From: Anaerobacterium chartisolvens
GTDB lineage: Bacteria; Bacillota; Clostridia; Acetivibrionales; DSM-27016
Length of the DNA: 64,000 bases
Direction: 5' to 3'
Assembly: GCF_003337415.1 (NCBI RefSeq)
Contig: NZ_QPJT01000004.1
Span: 186,001 to 250,000, forward strand
Each line of letters begins with the position of its first letter. Position 1 is the first letter of the stretch. The notes under the pieces were generated by a model, which was not told the DNA's origin, ran no database searches, and saw only the letters and a list, made by a program, of their open reading frames with translations. Both the position numbers and the translations under genes were made by a program. Shown one piece after another: positions 17,748-26,313 of the stretch.

Positions 17748-19004
17748 ATGAAGGATACAGAAAAAAACAAGGTTAATGCTTTCAGTCTCTCAATTTTATT
17801 CTCATTATTGGCAGGTGTTGTTTGGGGAATTATATCAGGTTTTATAACAAAGCAATGGGGTTCTTTTATCTTCTTTCTGCTGGCAGGTGTTGTTTCACCT
17901 ATTATTGCAAAATTATTTTTGGAATCCTCGCTTAAAAAACTGGTTATATCCTTTACAAACGAAATGGAATTAATCAAGAAGGGGGATTTTTCAAGGCTTG
18001 TAGACTCTAACAGCTATGGCATTTTTAAGGGCATGTCTACCAGTGTAAACTCTGTCCTAAGCGATATACGCACATTAATAGAAGGCTTCTTTACTCTGTC
18101 TCTTTCCATTATACAATCCTCAAGAAGGGTGAGTTCAACTTCTCAAGATGCTTCATCCGCCATGACTGAAATATCCAAAACCATAGACGAAATTGCAAGG
18201 GGAGCCTCCGAACAGGCTCAAGAAGCTCAACAGGGTGTAAGTATGGTTGAAAAGCTTTCCGAGCAGATTAATTTTGTCTATGAAAGCTACAATAAGATAA
18301 CACAGGAAACCACGCGAATTAATGAGTTAAATAATGTAGGTCTTGAATCCGTCAATATTCTGAGGGATAAGTCGGAAGAAAACTTCAATACCTCTGAAAA
18401 GATATTTTCAGTTGTTGAAAAGCTTACAAATACTACAAAGGATATCGGCCTTTTTGTAGAGTCTATAGAAACTATAGCAGAGCAGACAAACCTTCTTGCA
18501 TTAAATGCCGCGATAGAGGCGGCAAGAGCGGGAGAAGCAGGAAAAGGCTTTGCGGTTGTGGCAGAGGAGGTCAGGAAGCTGGCTGACCAGAGCAGGAAAT
18601 CCACCGAGGAGATCAACAACCTCATGCAGAGCATACAGCAGGAATCGGGGCTTGCCATACAGTCGATGGAGATAATGAAAAAGGTGTCTCAGGAGCAGAA
18701 TGCCGCAGTTAACAAGACAGACAGCTCCTTTAACGACATTGCAAACGCAATTAGGGCTATTGTAACTAAGATAAATGAAGTTAACGAGTCTGTCACAAAA
18801 ATGCAGACGGATAAAAATGAGGTTATTGCGGCAATTGAAAATATCTCATCTGTATCCCAGCAGACTGCAGCCTCCAGCGAGGAAGTAGCCGCAACCACAG
18901 ATCAGCAGCTTAAGGCAATAGAGGACATGAAGATTGATGCCGAAAGTCTGGATTCGCTGGTACAGGAGCTTGATAAGAAGCTTAAAAAATATAAAATAAG
19001 ATAG
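17748..19004 (+). CDS. Methyl-accepting chemotaxis-type signalling protein without a sensor domain
   Basis: This 418-residue protein has two closely spaced hydrophobic segments near residues 13-60 and no extracytoplasmic domain. A short linker and a complete MCP signalling domain follow, with hairpin [20 protein letters not shown] near residue 244. It is anchored in the membrane by a hairpin and would sense an intracellular or membrane signal. ATG at 17748 is set by TTGGAGGG seven bases upstream. The signalling hairpin is close to that of the first receptor at 7028, but the N-termini are unrelated. A clear terminator follows. Confidence 0.9.
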   Translation: MKDTEKNKVNAFSLSILFSLLAGVVWGIISGFITKQWGSFIFFLLAGVVSPIIAKLFLESSLKKLVISFTNEMELIKKGDFSRLVDSNSYGIFKGMSTSVNSVLSDIRTLIEGFFTLSLSIIQSSRRVSSTSQDASSAMTEISKTIDEIARGASEQAQEAQQGVSMVEKLSEQINFVYESYNKITQETTRINELNNVGLESVNILRDKSEENFNTSEKIFSVVEKLTNTTKDIGLFVESIETIAEQTNLLALNAAIEAARAGEAGKGFAVVAEEVRKLADQSRKSTEEINNLMQSIQQESGLAIQSMEIMKKVSQEQNAAVNKTDSSFNDIANAIRAIVTKINEVNESVTKMQTDKNEVIAAIENISSVSQQTAASSEEVAATTDQQLKAIEDMKIDAESLDSLVQELDKKLKKYKIR

Positions 19005-19023
19005 TACATACCTTTGTTTACTG

Positions 19024-19056
19024 AATTCCTGTGGCCTGTGTCACAGGAATTTTTTA
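19024..19056 (+). terminator. Terminator of the second chemoreceptor gene
   Basis: AATTCCTGTG (19024-19033) pairs with CACAGGAATT (19042-19051), followed by TTTTTA. Confidence 0.9.
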
Positions 19057-19088
19057 TCACACTTTTTCAAATAAAAGTGTGATAAAAA
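19051..19088. repeat. Perfect 16-bp inverted repeat immediately after the terminator
   Basis: TTTTTATCACACTTTT (19051-19066) is mirrored by AAAAGTGTGATAAAAA (19073-19088) around a six-base loop. It overlaps the U-tract of the previous terminator and could be a reverse-strand terminator or an operator. A further AAAATCAC/GTGATTTT pair lies just downstream. Confidence 0.6.
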
Positions 19089-19152
19089 TCACTAAAATAT
19101 AAATAATTCTGTGATTTTGGTTGTGATACATATCAAAATGGTATATACTAAT

Positions 19153-19247
19153 TATATAGGACGTGATAAAGATTTTACAAACATAGAGGATATAATTGCT
19201 TACATTAAGTTATATCCTCCATGTAAAATCTTTATCGCTACATATAT
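19153..19247. mobile_element. MITE-like element, copy B (short form)
   Basis: The roughly 95-bp copy has both arms of the family (GATAAAGATTTTACAAACAT and the inverted ATGTAAAATCTTTATCGC) but lacks the central segment shared by copies A and C. It ends about 22 bp before the ATG of the AAA ATPase gene. Confidence 0.78.
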
Positions 19248-19269
19248 ATAAATGTGATAGAGGTGTAAG

Positions 19270-20622
19270 ATGGAACGGCTTATTTTAAATGATTTATTGA
19301 AATGGAAGCTCTCCAAGCATCGTAAGCCGCTGATTTTAAAGGGTGTGCGGCAGGTAGGCAAGACGTGGCTCCTTAAAGAATTCGGTAAGCGATACTACGA
19401 AAATGTCGCCTATTTTAATCTCGACGAACACGAGGAATACAGGCAGTTTTTTGAAACCACTAAGGACGTGGATCGAATTCTGCAAAATCTGATTCTGGCC
19501 AGTGCGCAGAAAATCCAAGCAGAAAATACGCTGATTATTTTTGACGAGATACAAGACTGTCCAAAGGTTATCAATTCAATGAAGTACTTCTGCGAGAATG
19601 CGCCCCAGTATCATGTTGCCTGTGCAGGATCGCTGCTTGGTATTGCGCTGTCCAAACCGTCCTCATTCCCAGTGGGTAAGGTCGATTTCCTTCAAATCAA
19701 CCCCATGAGCTTCACCGAATTTTTAATGGCAAATGGTGATAAAAATCTGGCGCAGTATCTCAGCAGCGTTGACACTCCTGCCCCTATACCAGATGCCTTT
19801 TTTAATCCCTTGTATGAAAAGCTGAAAATGTACTATGTCACCGGAGGTATGCCCGAGCCGGTTCTGATGTGGACTGAGGATCGTGATGTGGAGGCTGTTC
19901 AGATAGCTCTATCCAATATTATAGGAGCCTATGAGCGGGATTTTGCCAAGCACCCCGAGATAAGTGAATTCCCGAAAATCTCAATGATTTGGAGATCAAT
20001 CCCTTCTCAGCTTGCCCGTGAAAATAAAAAGTTTATATATAAGGCTGTGAAGGAAGGTGCCAGAGCACGGGAATATGAGGATGCATTACAGTGGCTGGTC
20101 GACGCCAATTTGGTTAGTAAAATTTATCGCTGCTCTGCACCCGGACTGCCTATCTCGGCCTATGATGATTTATCGTCTTTCAAGCTTTACCTTGTAGATA
20201 TTGGTTTACTTCGAAGACTTGCACATTTGGCTCCTACCGCTTTTGGGGAGGGTAACCGCCTGTTTACCGAGTTCAAAGGCGCACTGTCGGAAAATTATGT
20301 GCTGCAGGCACTAAAAAATCAGTTCGAGGTAACCCCCCGATACTGGTCTCAGGTCAATCCTCCCTATGAGGTGGACTTCCTTATACAGCGGGAAAATGAC
20401 ATCCTTCCTGTAGAGGTTAAATCTGAATCTAATACCGAAAGCCATAGTCTCAAAAAATTTAAAGAGAAGTTTGGGGATGAAACCAAGCTAAGGATACGTT
20501 TTTCCCTGAATAATCTAAAGCTGGACGGAGATATGCTCAATATTCCTCTGTTCATGGCTGATTATACCGATAAGCTGATTGGGCTGGCACTAAAAAGCAA
20601 TAGGCTATATAGGACGCGATAA
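19270..20622 (+). CDS. AAA ATPase with C-terminal DUF4143 domain
   Basis: The 450-residue protein has the Walker A sequence LKGVRQVGKTWLLKEFG (residues 23-39), Walker B TLIIFDEIQDC, and a sensor-like ACAGSLLGIAL. The C-terminal DUF4143 part contains the nuclease-like YEVDFLIQ...ILPVEVKSE, which resembles a PD-(D/E)XK core. These AAA_14/DUF4143 proteins are common in accessory DNA; their role is poorly defined and often guessed to be in defence or maintenance. The last codons and the stop (CTA-TAT-AGG-ACG-CGA-TAA) lie inside element copy C, so the native C-terminus may have been replaced. Copy B lies just upstream. Confidence 0.88.
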   Translation: MERLILNDLLKWKLSKHRKPLILKGVRQVGKTWLLKEFGKRYYENVAYFNLDEHEEYRQFFETTKDVDRILQNLILASAQKIQAENTLIIFDEIQDCPKVINSMKYFCENAPQYHVACAGSLLGIALSKPSSFPVGKVDFLQINPMSFTEFLMANGDKNLAQYLSSVDTPAPIPDAFFNPLYEKLKMYYVTGGMPEPVLMWTEDRDVEAVQIALSNIIGAYERDFAKHPEISEFPKISMIWRSIPSQLARENKKFIYKAVKEGARAREYEDALQWLVDANLVSKIYRCSAPGLPISAYDDLSSFKLYLVDIGLLRRLAHLAPTAFGEGNRLFTEFKGALSENYVLQALKNQFEVTPRYWSQVNPPYEVDFLIQRENDILPVEVKSESNTESHSLKKFKEKFGDETKLRIRFSLNNLKLDGDMLNIPLFMADYTDKLIGLALKSNRLYRTR

Positions 20623-20726
20623 AGATTTTACAAACATAGAGGATATAATTGCTTACAGAAATTTTTAATAGCAACGAAAAGACGCCCAAATTATATCCTC
20701 CATGTAAAATCTTTATCGCTATATAT
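20606..20726. mobile_element. MITE-like element, copy C, overlapping the ATPase stop codon
   Basis: The roughly 121-bp copy starts TATATAGGACGCGATAAAG inside the ATPase gene and ends with the inverted arm ATGTAAAATCTTTATCGC. It shares the central stretch ending AGCAACGAAAAGA with copy A. It lies in the same orientation as copy B, so the two copies bracket the ATPase gene as direct repeats. Confidence 0.78.
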
Positions 20727-20800
20727 CACTTTTGACGACAGTCAAGGTTTAAATTTAAGGGAGGGTGCAAAATGCAGCCTCCCTTAAATTGTTCCGGCGT

Positions 20801-21400
20801 TTACCCAAACACCTTAACTCTCTCCTCCAGCGGACCGAACTCCTTCTCTCCCGCAGGTGCGGCTGGCTTCCCAAACGGCATCTGGGCAATCAGCTTCCAG
20901 CTCTCGGGTATACTCCACGCTTCCCTTACCTCACTCTCAATCAGTGGGCTGTAGTGCTGAAGAGAGGCTCCGAAGCCTTCGGCCTCCAACAACGTCCATG
21001 TTATGTATTGCAGAATTCCTGAGGAGTGCTGGGACCAGACGGGAAAATTGTCCTTATATAAAGGGAAGCTTTCCTGAAGTCCTTCAACAATTTTCTGATC
21101 CTCAAAAAACAAAATAGAACCATAGCCGTTTCGGAAGGAATTTATCTTCTGCTCCGTCTCTGCAAAGCTTTCTGCCAGAACAATTGCCTTCAGGGCTTTG
21201 TTGGTAATATCCCATAACCTGTCATGGTGGTTTCTCAATAATAGCACTGCCCTCCCCGTCTGAGAATTAAACGCGGAAGGCGTATGCTTTACGGCATACC
21301 TTATTATTTCCTGTATTCTCTCATCAGAGGTCACTGTTTCTTTATTTATTCCATAAATAGATCGTCTGTTTGCAATAGCCTTATAAATTTCCATACTCAT
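20801..21400 (-). CDS. Nitroreductase-family flavoprotein
   Basis: The 199-residue protein matches the short nitroreductase family: AIANRRSIYGINKE at the N-terminus, HTPSAFNSQTGRAVLLL for flavin binding, a central helix with SSGILQYITWTLLEAEGFGASLQH, and IAQMPFGKPAAPAGEKEF near the end. This fits the Frm2/HBN1-like branch. Members use FMN and NAD(P)H to reduce nitro groups, quinones or similar electrophiles in the cytoplasm. GGAGGT lies six bases before the ATG at 21400. It stands alone, pointing away from the zinc genes. The physiological substrate is unknown. Confidence 0.88.
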   Translation of the reverse strand: MSMEIYKAIANRRSIYGINKETVTSDERIQEIIRYAVKHTPSAFNSQTGRAVLLLRNHHDRLWDITNKALKAIVLAESFAETEQKINSFRNGYGSILFFEDQKIVEGLQESFPLYKDNFPVWSQHSSGILQYITWTLLEAEGFGASLQHYSPLIESEVREAWSIPESWKLIAQMPFGKPAAPAGEKEFGPLEERVKVFG

Positions 21401-21482
21401 TCTATTACCTCCTCGTTTTTTAAGCCTTCATAGGTTATTTTTACCCTTCAAATTTAAAGCTAAACTCAATATTTAAAACATA

Positions 21483-21542
21483 TTGCATAGTTCAAAGATT
21501 TTGTTTATAGTATATACTATAGTGAAAATGCATATTATTTGC
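21483..21542 (+). promoter_or_regulatory. Promoter and zinc-type operator of the COG0523 GTPase block
   Basis: TTGCAT (21483-21488) and TATAGT (21506-21511) are 17 bases apart. GCATATTATTTGC at 21530-21542 is a 6-1-6 imperfect palindrome, nearly the same as the perfect GCAAATCATTTGC before znuA. A Zur-type repressor is the likely reader, but this is inference. Confidence 0.55.
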
Positions 21543-21608
21543 AGATAGTAAGAGGCTGCTGCAAAAGGCGCCATACCGCAAAGCAGTATTAAAGGGGGAT
21601 TTTAAGCC

Positions 21609-22637
21609 ATGAAAATAAAGGTTGACATTATTTCAGGCTTTTTAGGAGCGGGCAAGACCACCTTGATAAAAAAGCTTATTAAGGAAAAGCTTTTTTATGA
21701 AAAGCTTGTAATAATAGAGAATGAGTTTGGAGAAATAGGCATCGACGGCTCTCTTCTAAAAAAAACAGGTATAGAGATCAAGGAAATCAACTCAGGCTGC
21801 ATATGCTGCACACTTGCAGGAGATTTTGAAAAGGCTGTCAGCGAGGTAATACAAAAATACTCTCCCGAGAGAATAATTATAGAGCCTTCGGGAGTGGGTA
21901 AGCTTTCGGATATAATAAAGTCCTGTAAAAGTCCTCGTCTTAAGGACTTGTTGAATATTAACATGCTTATAACCGTGGTTGACACCGAGAGGTACGCCAT
22001 GTATCTTTCAAACTTCGGAGAATTTTTTAAGGATCAGATAAAATCAGCCAAAACCGTCATACTAAGCAGAACACAAAAATGCGGCAGCACGGAGCTGGAG
22101 CAAGCCGTATCTTCAATAAATGCACTAAACAGTACGTGCAATGTCATAACAACCCCGTGGGAAGACCTTAACGCAGAAATAATTATTTCCGCTGCGGAGC
22201 AGAATGCTCTGGAATTGCTTGAGAAGGAAATCAGAAATGCCTGTAAAAATGAGCATTCGCATTGCGGCTGTGGGCATGAGCATGGGCATTCGCATTCGCA
22301 TTGCGGCTGCGGCCATGAGCATGGGCATTCGCATTCCGGCAGCGCAGACGATACCTTCACCGCATGGGGTGCCGAAACCCCAAAAATATATTCACAAAAT
22401 CAGCTTGAGGATATTCTTAAGTCCATAAGCGAAAGCAAGTCATATGGAATGGTGCTTCGAGGCAAGGGTATATTACAGGTGCAGGATGGCAGGTGGGTAC
22501 AGTTCGACTATGTATCGGGAGAGTATGACATTAAAAGCACGTCCTCAAGCTATACCGGCCGCCTGTGTATAATAGGCAGGGATTTAAAAAAAGACAGGCT
22601 ATGTGAGCTGTTCAAGGTTAATACACAGGCGAGGTGA
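21609..22637 (+). CDS. COG0523 (CobW/ZNG1-like) metal-binding GTPase
   Basis: The 342-residue protein has the P-loop GFLGAGKTTLIKKL, the family metal motif GCICCTLAGDF (CxCC), and IIIEPSGVGKLSDI. A His-Cys-rich loop near residues 214-243 contains two tandem copies of a HCGCGHEHGHSH unit, and a CobW_C domain ends the protein. These GTPases insert or deliver metal, most often zinc under shortage (YciC/ZNG1 branch) or cobalt for cobalamin. The neighbours (DUF1980 protein, znuACB) and a shared operator support zinc. It lies three bases before the fusion gene and is surely co-transcribed. Confidence 0.9.
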   Translation: MKIKVDIISGFLGAGKTTLIKKLIKEKLFYEKLVIIENEFGEIGIDGSLLKKTGIEIKEINSGCICCTLAGDFEKAVSEVIQKYSPERIIIEPSGVGKLSDIIKSCKSPRLKDLLNINMLITVVDTERYAMYLSNFGEFFKDQIKSAKTVILSRTQKCGSTELEQAVSSINALNSTCNVITTPWEDLNAEIIISAAEQNALELLEKEIRNACKNEHSHCGCGHEHGHSHSHCGCGHEHGHSHSGSADDTFTAWGAETPKIYSQNQLEDILKSISESKSYGMVLRGKGILQVQDGRWVQFDYVSGEYDIKSTSSSYTGRLCIIGRDLKKDRLCELFKVNTQAR

Positions 22638-22640
22638 AGA

Positions 22641-24257
22641 ATGAAACCGCAAATAGATATAGTAACGGGATTTTTAGGCTCAGGCAAAACCACCTTTATA
22701 AACCAGCTGATTAAAAGCAAGAGAATGTCAGGGCAGCGCATTGTGGTGGTCCAGTGTGAGTCGGGAGAAGAAAAGGCAATATCCCCTCCCTCCTCCAAGA
22801 ACGGAGATGTATACATTAAAAGGGTGGATAGTGAAAGGTCAATAACCCCTCTTTACATATCGGAAATTATAAAAAAGCATCTTCCCCACAGGATTATTAT
22901 AGAACATAACGGTATGTCAAGGGTGGGAGATTTGCTTTCGGTGCTGGGACATTACAGCCTAATGGGAACGTGCAGTGTCGATATGATTTTTCATATGGCG
23001 CACGCCTCCACGTTTGATGTCTTTATGAGCAATATGGGAAATATACTTGAAGAGCAGATTGTAAACAGTCAGGCAATTATTATCAACAATGCCGATAATG
23101 CTTCGAAATATAAAATAAATAAAATAATAAGCACCCTTTCCTCCATAAACAGCTCGGCGAGGGTAATTACAGTGTCCTTTAAGGATGATCTCAGCAAAGC
23201 CATTGACAGCGGCTCACTGTATCCACAAAAAACGGGCTTGATTTCCAAGCCCTCTGATGTGCTTTTTTTGCTGTTCGCCGTGTTTTCAGTTTCATATTTT
23301 CTATACACGGTATTCATAGCAACAGGGCTATTTAAGCTTGATTTCTCCCGGCTTCAGTTGTTCAACACAGTATTTATAAGCATTTTGATACAGGCCTTTC
23401 CCTTTATACTTGTAGGCGTGCTGATATCCTCCATACTTCAGGTTTTTGTAAGTGAAGAAACCATTATACGGATGTTTCCCCGTAATAATGCAGTGGCATT
23501 TGGAACCGCGGTAATTTCAGGAATATTTTTCCCGGTATGCGACTGTGCAATTGTTCCCGTAGTGGGAAGACTGGTGAAAAAAGGAGTCCCCCTCCCGGCG
23601 GCAATGACATTTATGCTGGCCGCGCCGATAGTTAATCCCATAGTTATCGCCTCCACCTTTTATGCGTTTCCGGGACAAGTTAAGGTGGTTCTGTTAAGGA
23701 CGTTTCTGGGAATAGCTATTGCGGTAGCAGTTGGAATAGTATTTCTGATTTTCCCTCACAACAGCCCTTTAGCTGATGATAGAAGCATAAGGCGGGATGC
23801 ATGTGCGTGCGGCTTCTGTGATAATGGATACGCAGGAAAAAAGGGATTTATGCCAAAGCTTGAGGCAATATGTATGCACGCTGCTTCAGAGTTTTTCGAG
23901 GTGGGAAAGTTTCTTGTGATTGGAGCGTTTATTTCCACCGTAATGCTTACCTTTGTCCCTAAGGAGGTACTCTCGGGTCTGGGAGGAGAAAATGCTGCAT
24001 CCCTGCTTGTTATGATGGCTGCGGCCTTTATATTCTCAGTATGCTCCACATCAGATGCCTTTATAGCACGCACCTTTACAGGGCAGTTCCCCTTAAGCTC
24101 CATTATGGGCTTTCTGGTGCTTGGCCCAATGTTCGACATAAAAAACCTTCTCATGCTTTTAGGAAGCTTTAAAAAGAGCTTTGTAATTAGGCTTGTGCTT
24201 GCTATTGCCGTTGTCTCCTTTGCCGTGCTGTACTTATTAACACCGATACTGTTATAG
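22641..24257 (+). CDS. Fusion of a COG0523-like GTPase domain to an eight-TM-type permease (DUF318/ArsP_1-like)
   Basis: Residues 1-200 resemble the neighbouring GTPase: the P-loop GFLGSGKTTFINQL and an IIIEHNGMSRVGDLLS stretch are kept. The CxCC metal motif is absent and the NKxD base-recognition site is changed (IINNADNAS). From about residue 210 the protein is a permease with many hydrophobic segments and signature stretches FPVCDCAIVPVVGRLVKKG and MLAAPIVNPIVIAS, plus a Cys-rich loop (CACGFCDNG). This is the UPF0718/ArsP_1 family, whose YcgR members pair with DUF1980 YcgQ, as here. It probably moves a zinc species or ligand. The fusion is read continuously, with no frameshift. Confidence 0.85.
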   Translation: MKPQIDIVTGFLGSGKTTFINQLIKSKRMSGQRIVVVQCESGEEKAISPPSSKNGDVYIKRVDSERSITPLYISEIIKKHLPHRIIIEHNGMSRVGDLLSVLGHYSLMGTCSVDMIFHMAHASTFDVFMSNMGNILEEQIVNSQAIIINNADNASKYKINKIISTLSSINSSARVITVSFKDDLSKAIDSGSLYPQKTGLISKPSDVLFLLFAVFSVSYFLYTVFIATGLFKLDFSRLQLFNTVFISILIQAFPFILVGVLISSILQVFVSEETIIRMFPRNNAVAFGTAVISGIFFPVCDCAIVPVVGRLVKKGVPLPAAMTFMLAAPIVNPIVIASTFYAFPGQVKVVLLRTFLGIAIAVAVGIVFLIFPHNSPLADDRSIRRDACACGFCDNGYAGKKGFMPKLEAICMHAASEFFEVGKFLVIGAFISTVMLTFVPKEVLSGLGGENAASLLVMMAAAFIFSVCSTSDAFIARTFTGQFPLSSIMGFLVLGPMFDIKNLLMLLGSFKKSFVIRLVLAIAVVSFAVLYLLTPILL

Positions 24258-24268
24258 GAGTGACCGTT

Positions 24269-25123
24269 ATGTATAATGTCAGATATAGAAGATTTAATGT
24301 TGAGGCTTTAATTAAAGCTGCAATCATGTTGGGCTTTGCACTGTTTTTTTATATAACAATTCGTTCGGGAACTGTCCAGCTTTATGTTCATCCCAGAATT
24401 GTGCCTTATATGAAATTTTCAATTGCTGCTATGCTGCTCATAGCGGTATTCCTTGTAAGGTCAGCATTTATGCCCCAGGTAGCAAGGGTAAAAACAGCGT
24501 ATCTGCTCTTTTTTATAATACCTCTTGCCGCTTCCTTTCTAATACCTCCAAGTGTTATGGATACCTCGGGATTATCAGGGAACAATTTTAAGCCCTCTCA
24601 GCAGCCCAAAGCCGCGCCTGCCTCAGACGGCAGCCTCTCGTCAGATTTTACGTCGCCTGATGATGTCGGCAGCCTTATTAACGAGTACCCCGGGACATCC
24701 GAAGAGCTTTATGAAATCCCCGAATATCAGGAGGACCCCATAGATATCCAGCCGCAGCTTCAGGGGGATAAGGTCATAGTTGACGATGCAAGCTTTGCTG
24801 TTTGGAATGACGAGCTGTACTATAACGTGGATAAGTATGCCGGAAAAGGCATTGAAATAAAAGGACAGGTTTTAAAGGATTCCCAGCTAAAGCCCGATGA
24901 ATTTGTGGTGGTAAGACTTATGATGTCATGCTGCACGGCTGATCTTCAGCCTATAGGGATTATATGCCGTTATGACGATGCGGGCAAGCTTGCGAGCAAC
25001 ACCTGGATAAAGATAAATGGGAAAATCGTGCGGGATAGTTATGAGGGCGAGCTTTACCCCCTGATTGAGGTAGAATCTGTGGAAAATGCTTCTAAACCGG
25101 AGGAGGAATACCTCTACCCCTGA
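24269..25123 (+). CDS. DUF1980/TIGR03943-family permease partner (YcgQ-like)
   Basis: The 284-residue protein starts with two or three membrane segments (LIKAAIMLGFALFFYITIRS and following), then a Ser/Pro-rich linker. The extracytoplasmic C-terminal domain has KGIEIKGQVLKDSQLKPDEF, the conserved VVRLMMSCCTADLQPIG and an ING-K motif. This is the TIGR03943 pattern, the usual partner of UPF0718 permeases. The paired cysteines could bind metal. ATG at 24269 is preferred over GTG 24260 because TAGGAG then ends eight bases upstream. It follows the fusion gene by 11 bases, completing a three-gene unit. Confidence 0.85.
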   Translation: MYNVRYRRFNVEALIKAAIMLGFALFFYITIRSGTVQLYVHPRIVPYMKFSIAAMLLIAVFLVRSAFMPQVARVKTAYLLFFIIPLAASFLIPPSVMDTSGLSGNNFKPSQQPKAAPASDGSLSSDFTSPDDVGSLINEYPGTSEELYEIPEYQEDPIDIQPQLQGDKVIVDDASFAVWNDELYYNVDKYAGKGIEIKGQVLKDSQLKPDEFVVVRLMMSCCTADLQPIGIICRYDDAGKLASNTWIKINGKIVRDSYEGELYPLIEVESVENASKPEEEYLYP

Positions 25124-25207
25124 TTGATTAAGCTATATTTTGGAAATACTTTGCTACAGGACATATATAAGTCTATTTCCCTTTAAGATAAAATTTCTTG
25201 CATATGC

Positions 25208-25258
25208 TTGGATTTTATACTATATTAATATATAATAATGCAAACGCAAATCATTTGC
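25208..25258 (+). promoter_or_regulatory. Promoter and zinc-type operator before znuA
   Basis: TTGGAT (25208-25213) and TATAAT (25231-25236) are 17 bases apart. The perfect palindrome GCAAAT-C-ATTTGC (25246-25258) lies over the expected start point, a classic repressor site. It differs by two bases from the site at 21530. Confidence 0.7.
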
Positions 25259-25287
25259 AAATATACTTTTAGGAGGATATACCGTAT

Positions 25288-26292
25288 ATGAAAAGAATTA
25301 TGACAAGCTTTATATGCCTTGTGCTGACTTTGGGAATGGGCTTTCTTTCAGGCTGTTCCGCTAAACCGGCTGAAAACACCTCTGCAGGAGAGGAAAAAAA
25401 GCTTTCTGTTTTTGCAAGCTTCTACACTATGTATGACTTTACTAAAAAAATAGGAGGTGATAGAATTAATGTTACAAACATTATTCCCTCGGGAGTGGAA
25501 GCCCACCACTGGGAGCCGTCGCCCTCGGATATCGCAAGCCTTAAAAACGCCGACATGTTCGTATATAATGGGGTTGGTATGGAAGGCTGGGTGGACAAGG
25601 TTCTTGAATCCTTAAAAAGTGACAAGCTTGTAGCTGTAGATACCTCAAAGAGCGCAACTCTGCTGGAAAAGAGCAGTTCAGGTAAAGAGCATGAGCATGA
25701 GCACGAGGGTGAGCATGAGGAAGAAGAGCATGAAGCCGGACACGAGGAAGGCCATAATCACGGTGATCTTAAATATGACCCTCATATATGGCTTGATCCC
25801 ATGAATGCCAAAAAACAGATGGAGGCTATAAAAGATGCGCTGGTAAAAGTAGATCCGTCAAACAAGGATTATTATGAACAGAATTATCAAGATAACGCCA
25901 AAAAGCTGGACGAGCTGGATAAAGCCTTTAAGGATGCCGCTTCAGGCTTTAAAACAAAGGATATCGTGGTCAGCCATAAGGCCTTTGGATATTTATGCAA
26001 TGCATATGGACTGAATCAGGTTGCAATTGAGGGACTGAATGCCGAGTCGGAGCCTACTGCTGCAAAAATGGCGGAGATAGTAGACTTTGTAAAAAAGAAC
26101 AATGTGAAGTATATCTTTACAGAGGAGCTGTTAAGCCCTAAGACGGCAGAGGCAATCGCAAAGGAATCGGGAGCGCAGGTAGCTGTTTTAAGCCCTGTCG
26201 AAGGACTTGAGGAAAAGGATATTCAGGCTGGACAGGAATATCTGTCGGTGATGCGGAGAAATCTGGAGGTTCTTAAAAAAGCTCTTGAATAA
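25288..26292 (+). CDS. znuA: Zinc-binding lipoprotein of an ABC uptake system
   Basis: The 334-residue precursor has a lipobox (FLSGCSA) for lipid anchoring at Cys23. It matches cluster A-1 metal-binding proteins: AHHWEPSPSD with a metal His, a long His/Glu-rich loop near residues 131-160 that is diagnostic of zinc binders, YDPHIWLDPMNAKKQ, and VSHKAFGYLCNAYGL. It captures zinc outside the membrane and hands it to the ZnuB permease. It is the first gene of a second promoter block with znuC and znuB. A palindrome on its promoter is shared with the GTPase block. Confidence 0.93.
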   Translation: MKRIMTSFICLVLTLGMGFLSGCSAKPAENTSAGEEKKLSVFASFYTMYDFTKKIGGDRINVTNIIPSGVEAHHWEPSPSDIASLKNADMFVYNGVGMEGWVDKVLESLKSDKLVAVDTSKSATLLEKSSSGKEHEHEHEGEHEEEEHEAGHEEGHNHGDLKYDPHIWLDPMNAKKQMEAIKDALVKVDPSNKDYYEQNYQDNAKKLDELDKAFKDAASGFKTKDIVVSHKAFGYLCNAYGLNQVAIEGLNAESEPTAAKMAEIVDFVKKNNVKYIFTEELLSPKTAEAIAKESGAQVAVLSPVEGLEEKDIQAGQEYLSVMRRNLEVLKKALE

Positions 26293-26313
26293 AAGTATTG
26301 GAAAGATGTGAAA

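Noticed and set aside
22034-22360. Cys/Pro-rich minus-strand frames with tandem repeats
   Set aside because: They are the complement of the His/Cys-rich metal loop of the COG0523 GTPase gene, a repetitive stretch that opens several frames.
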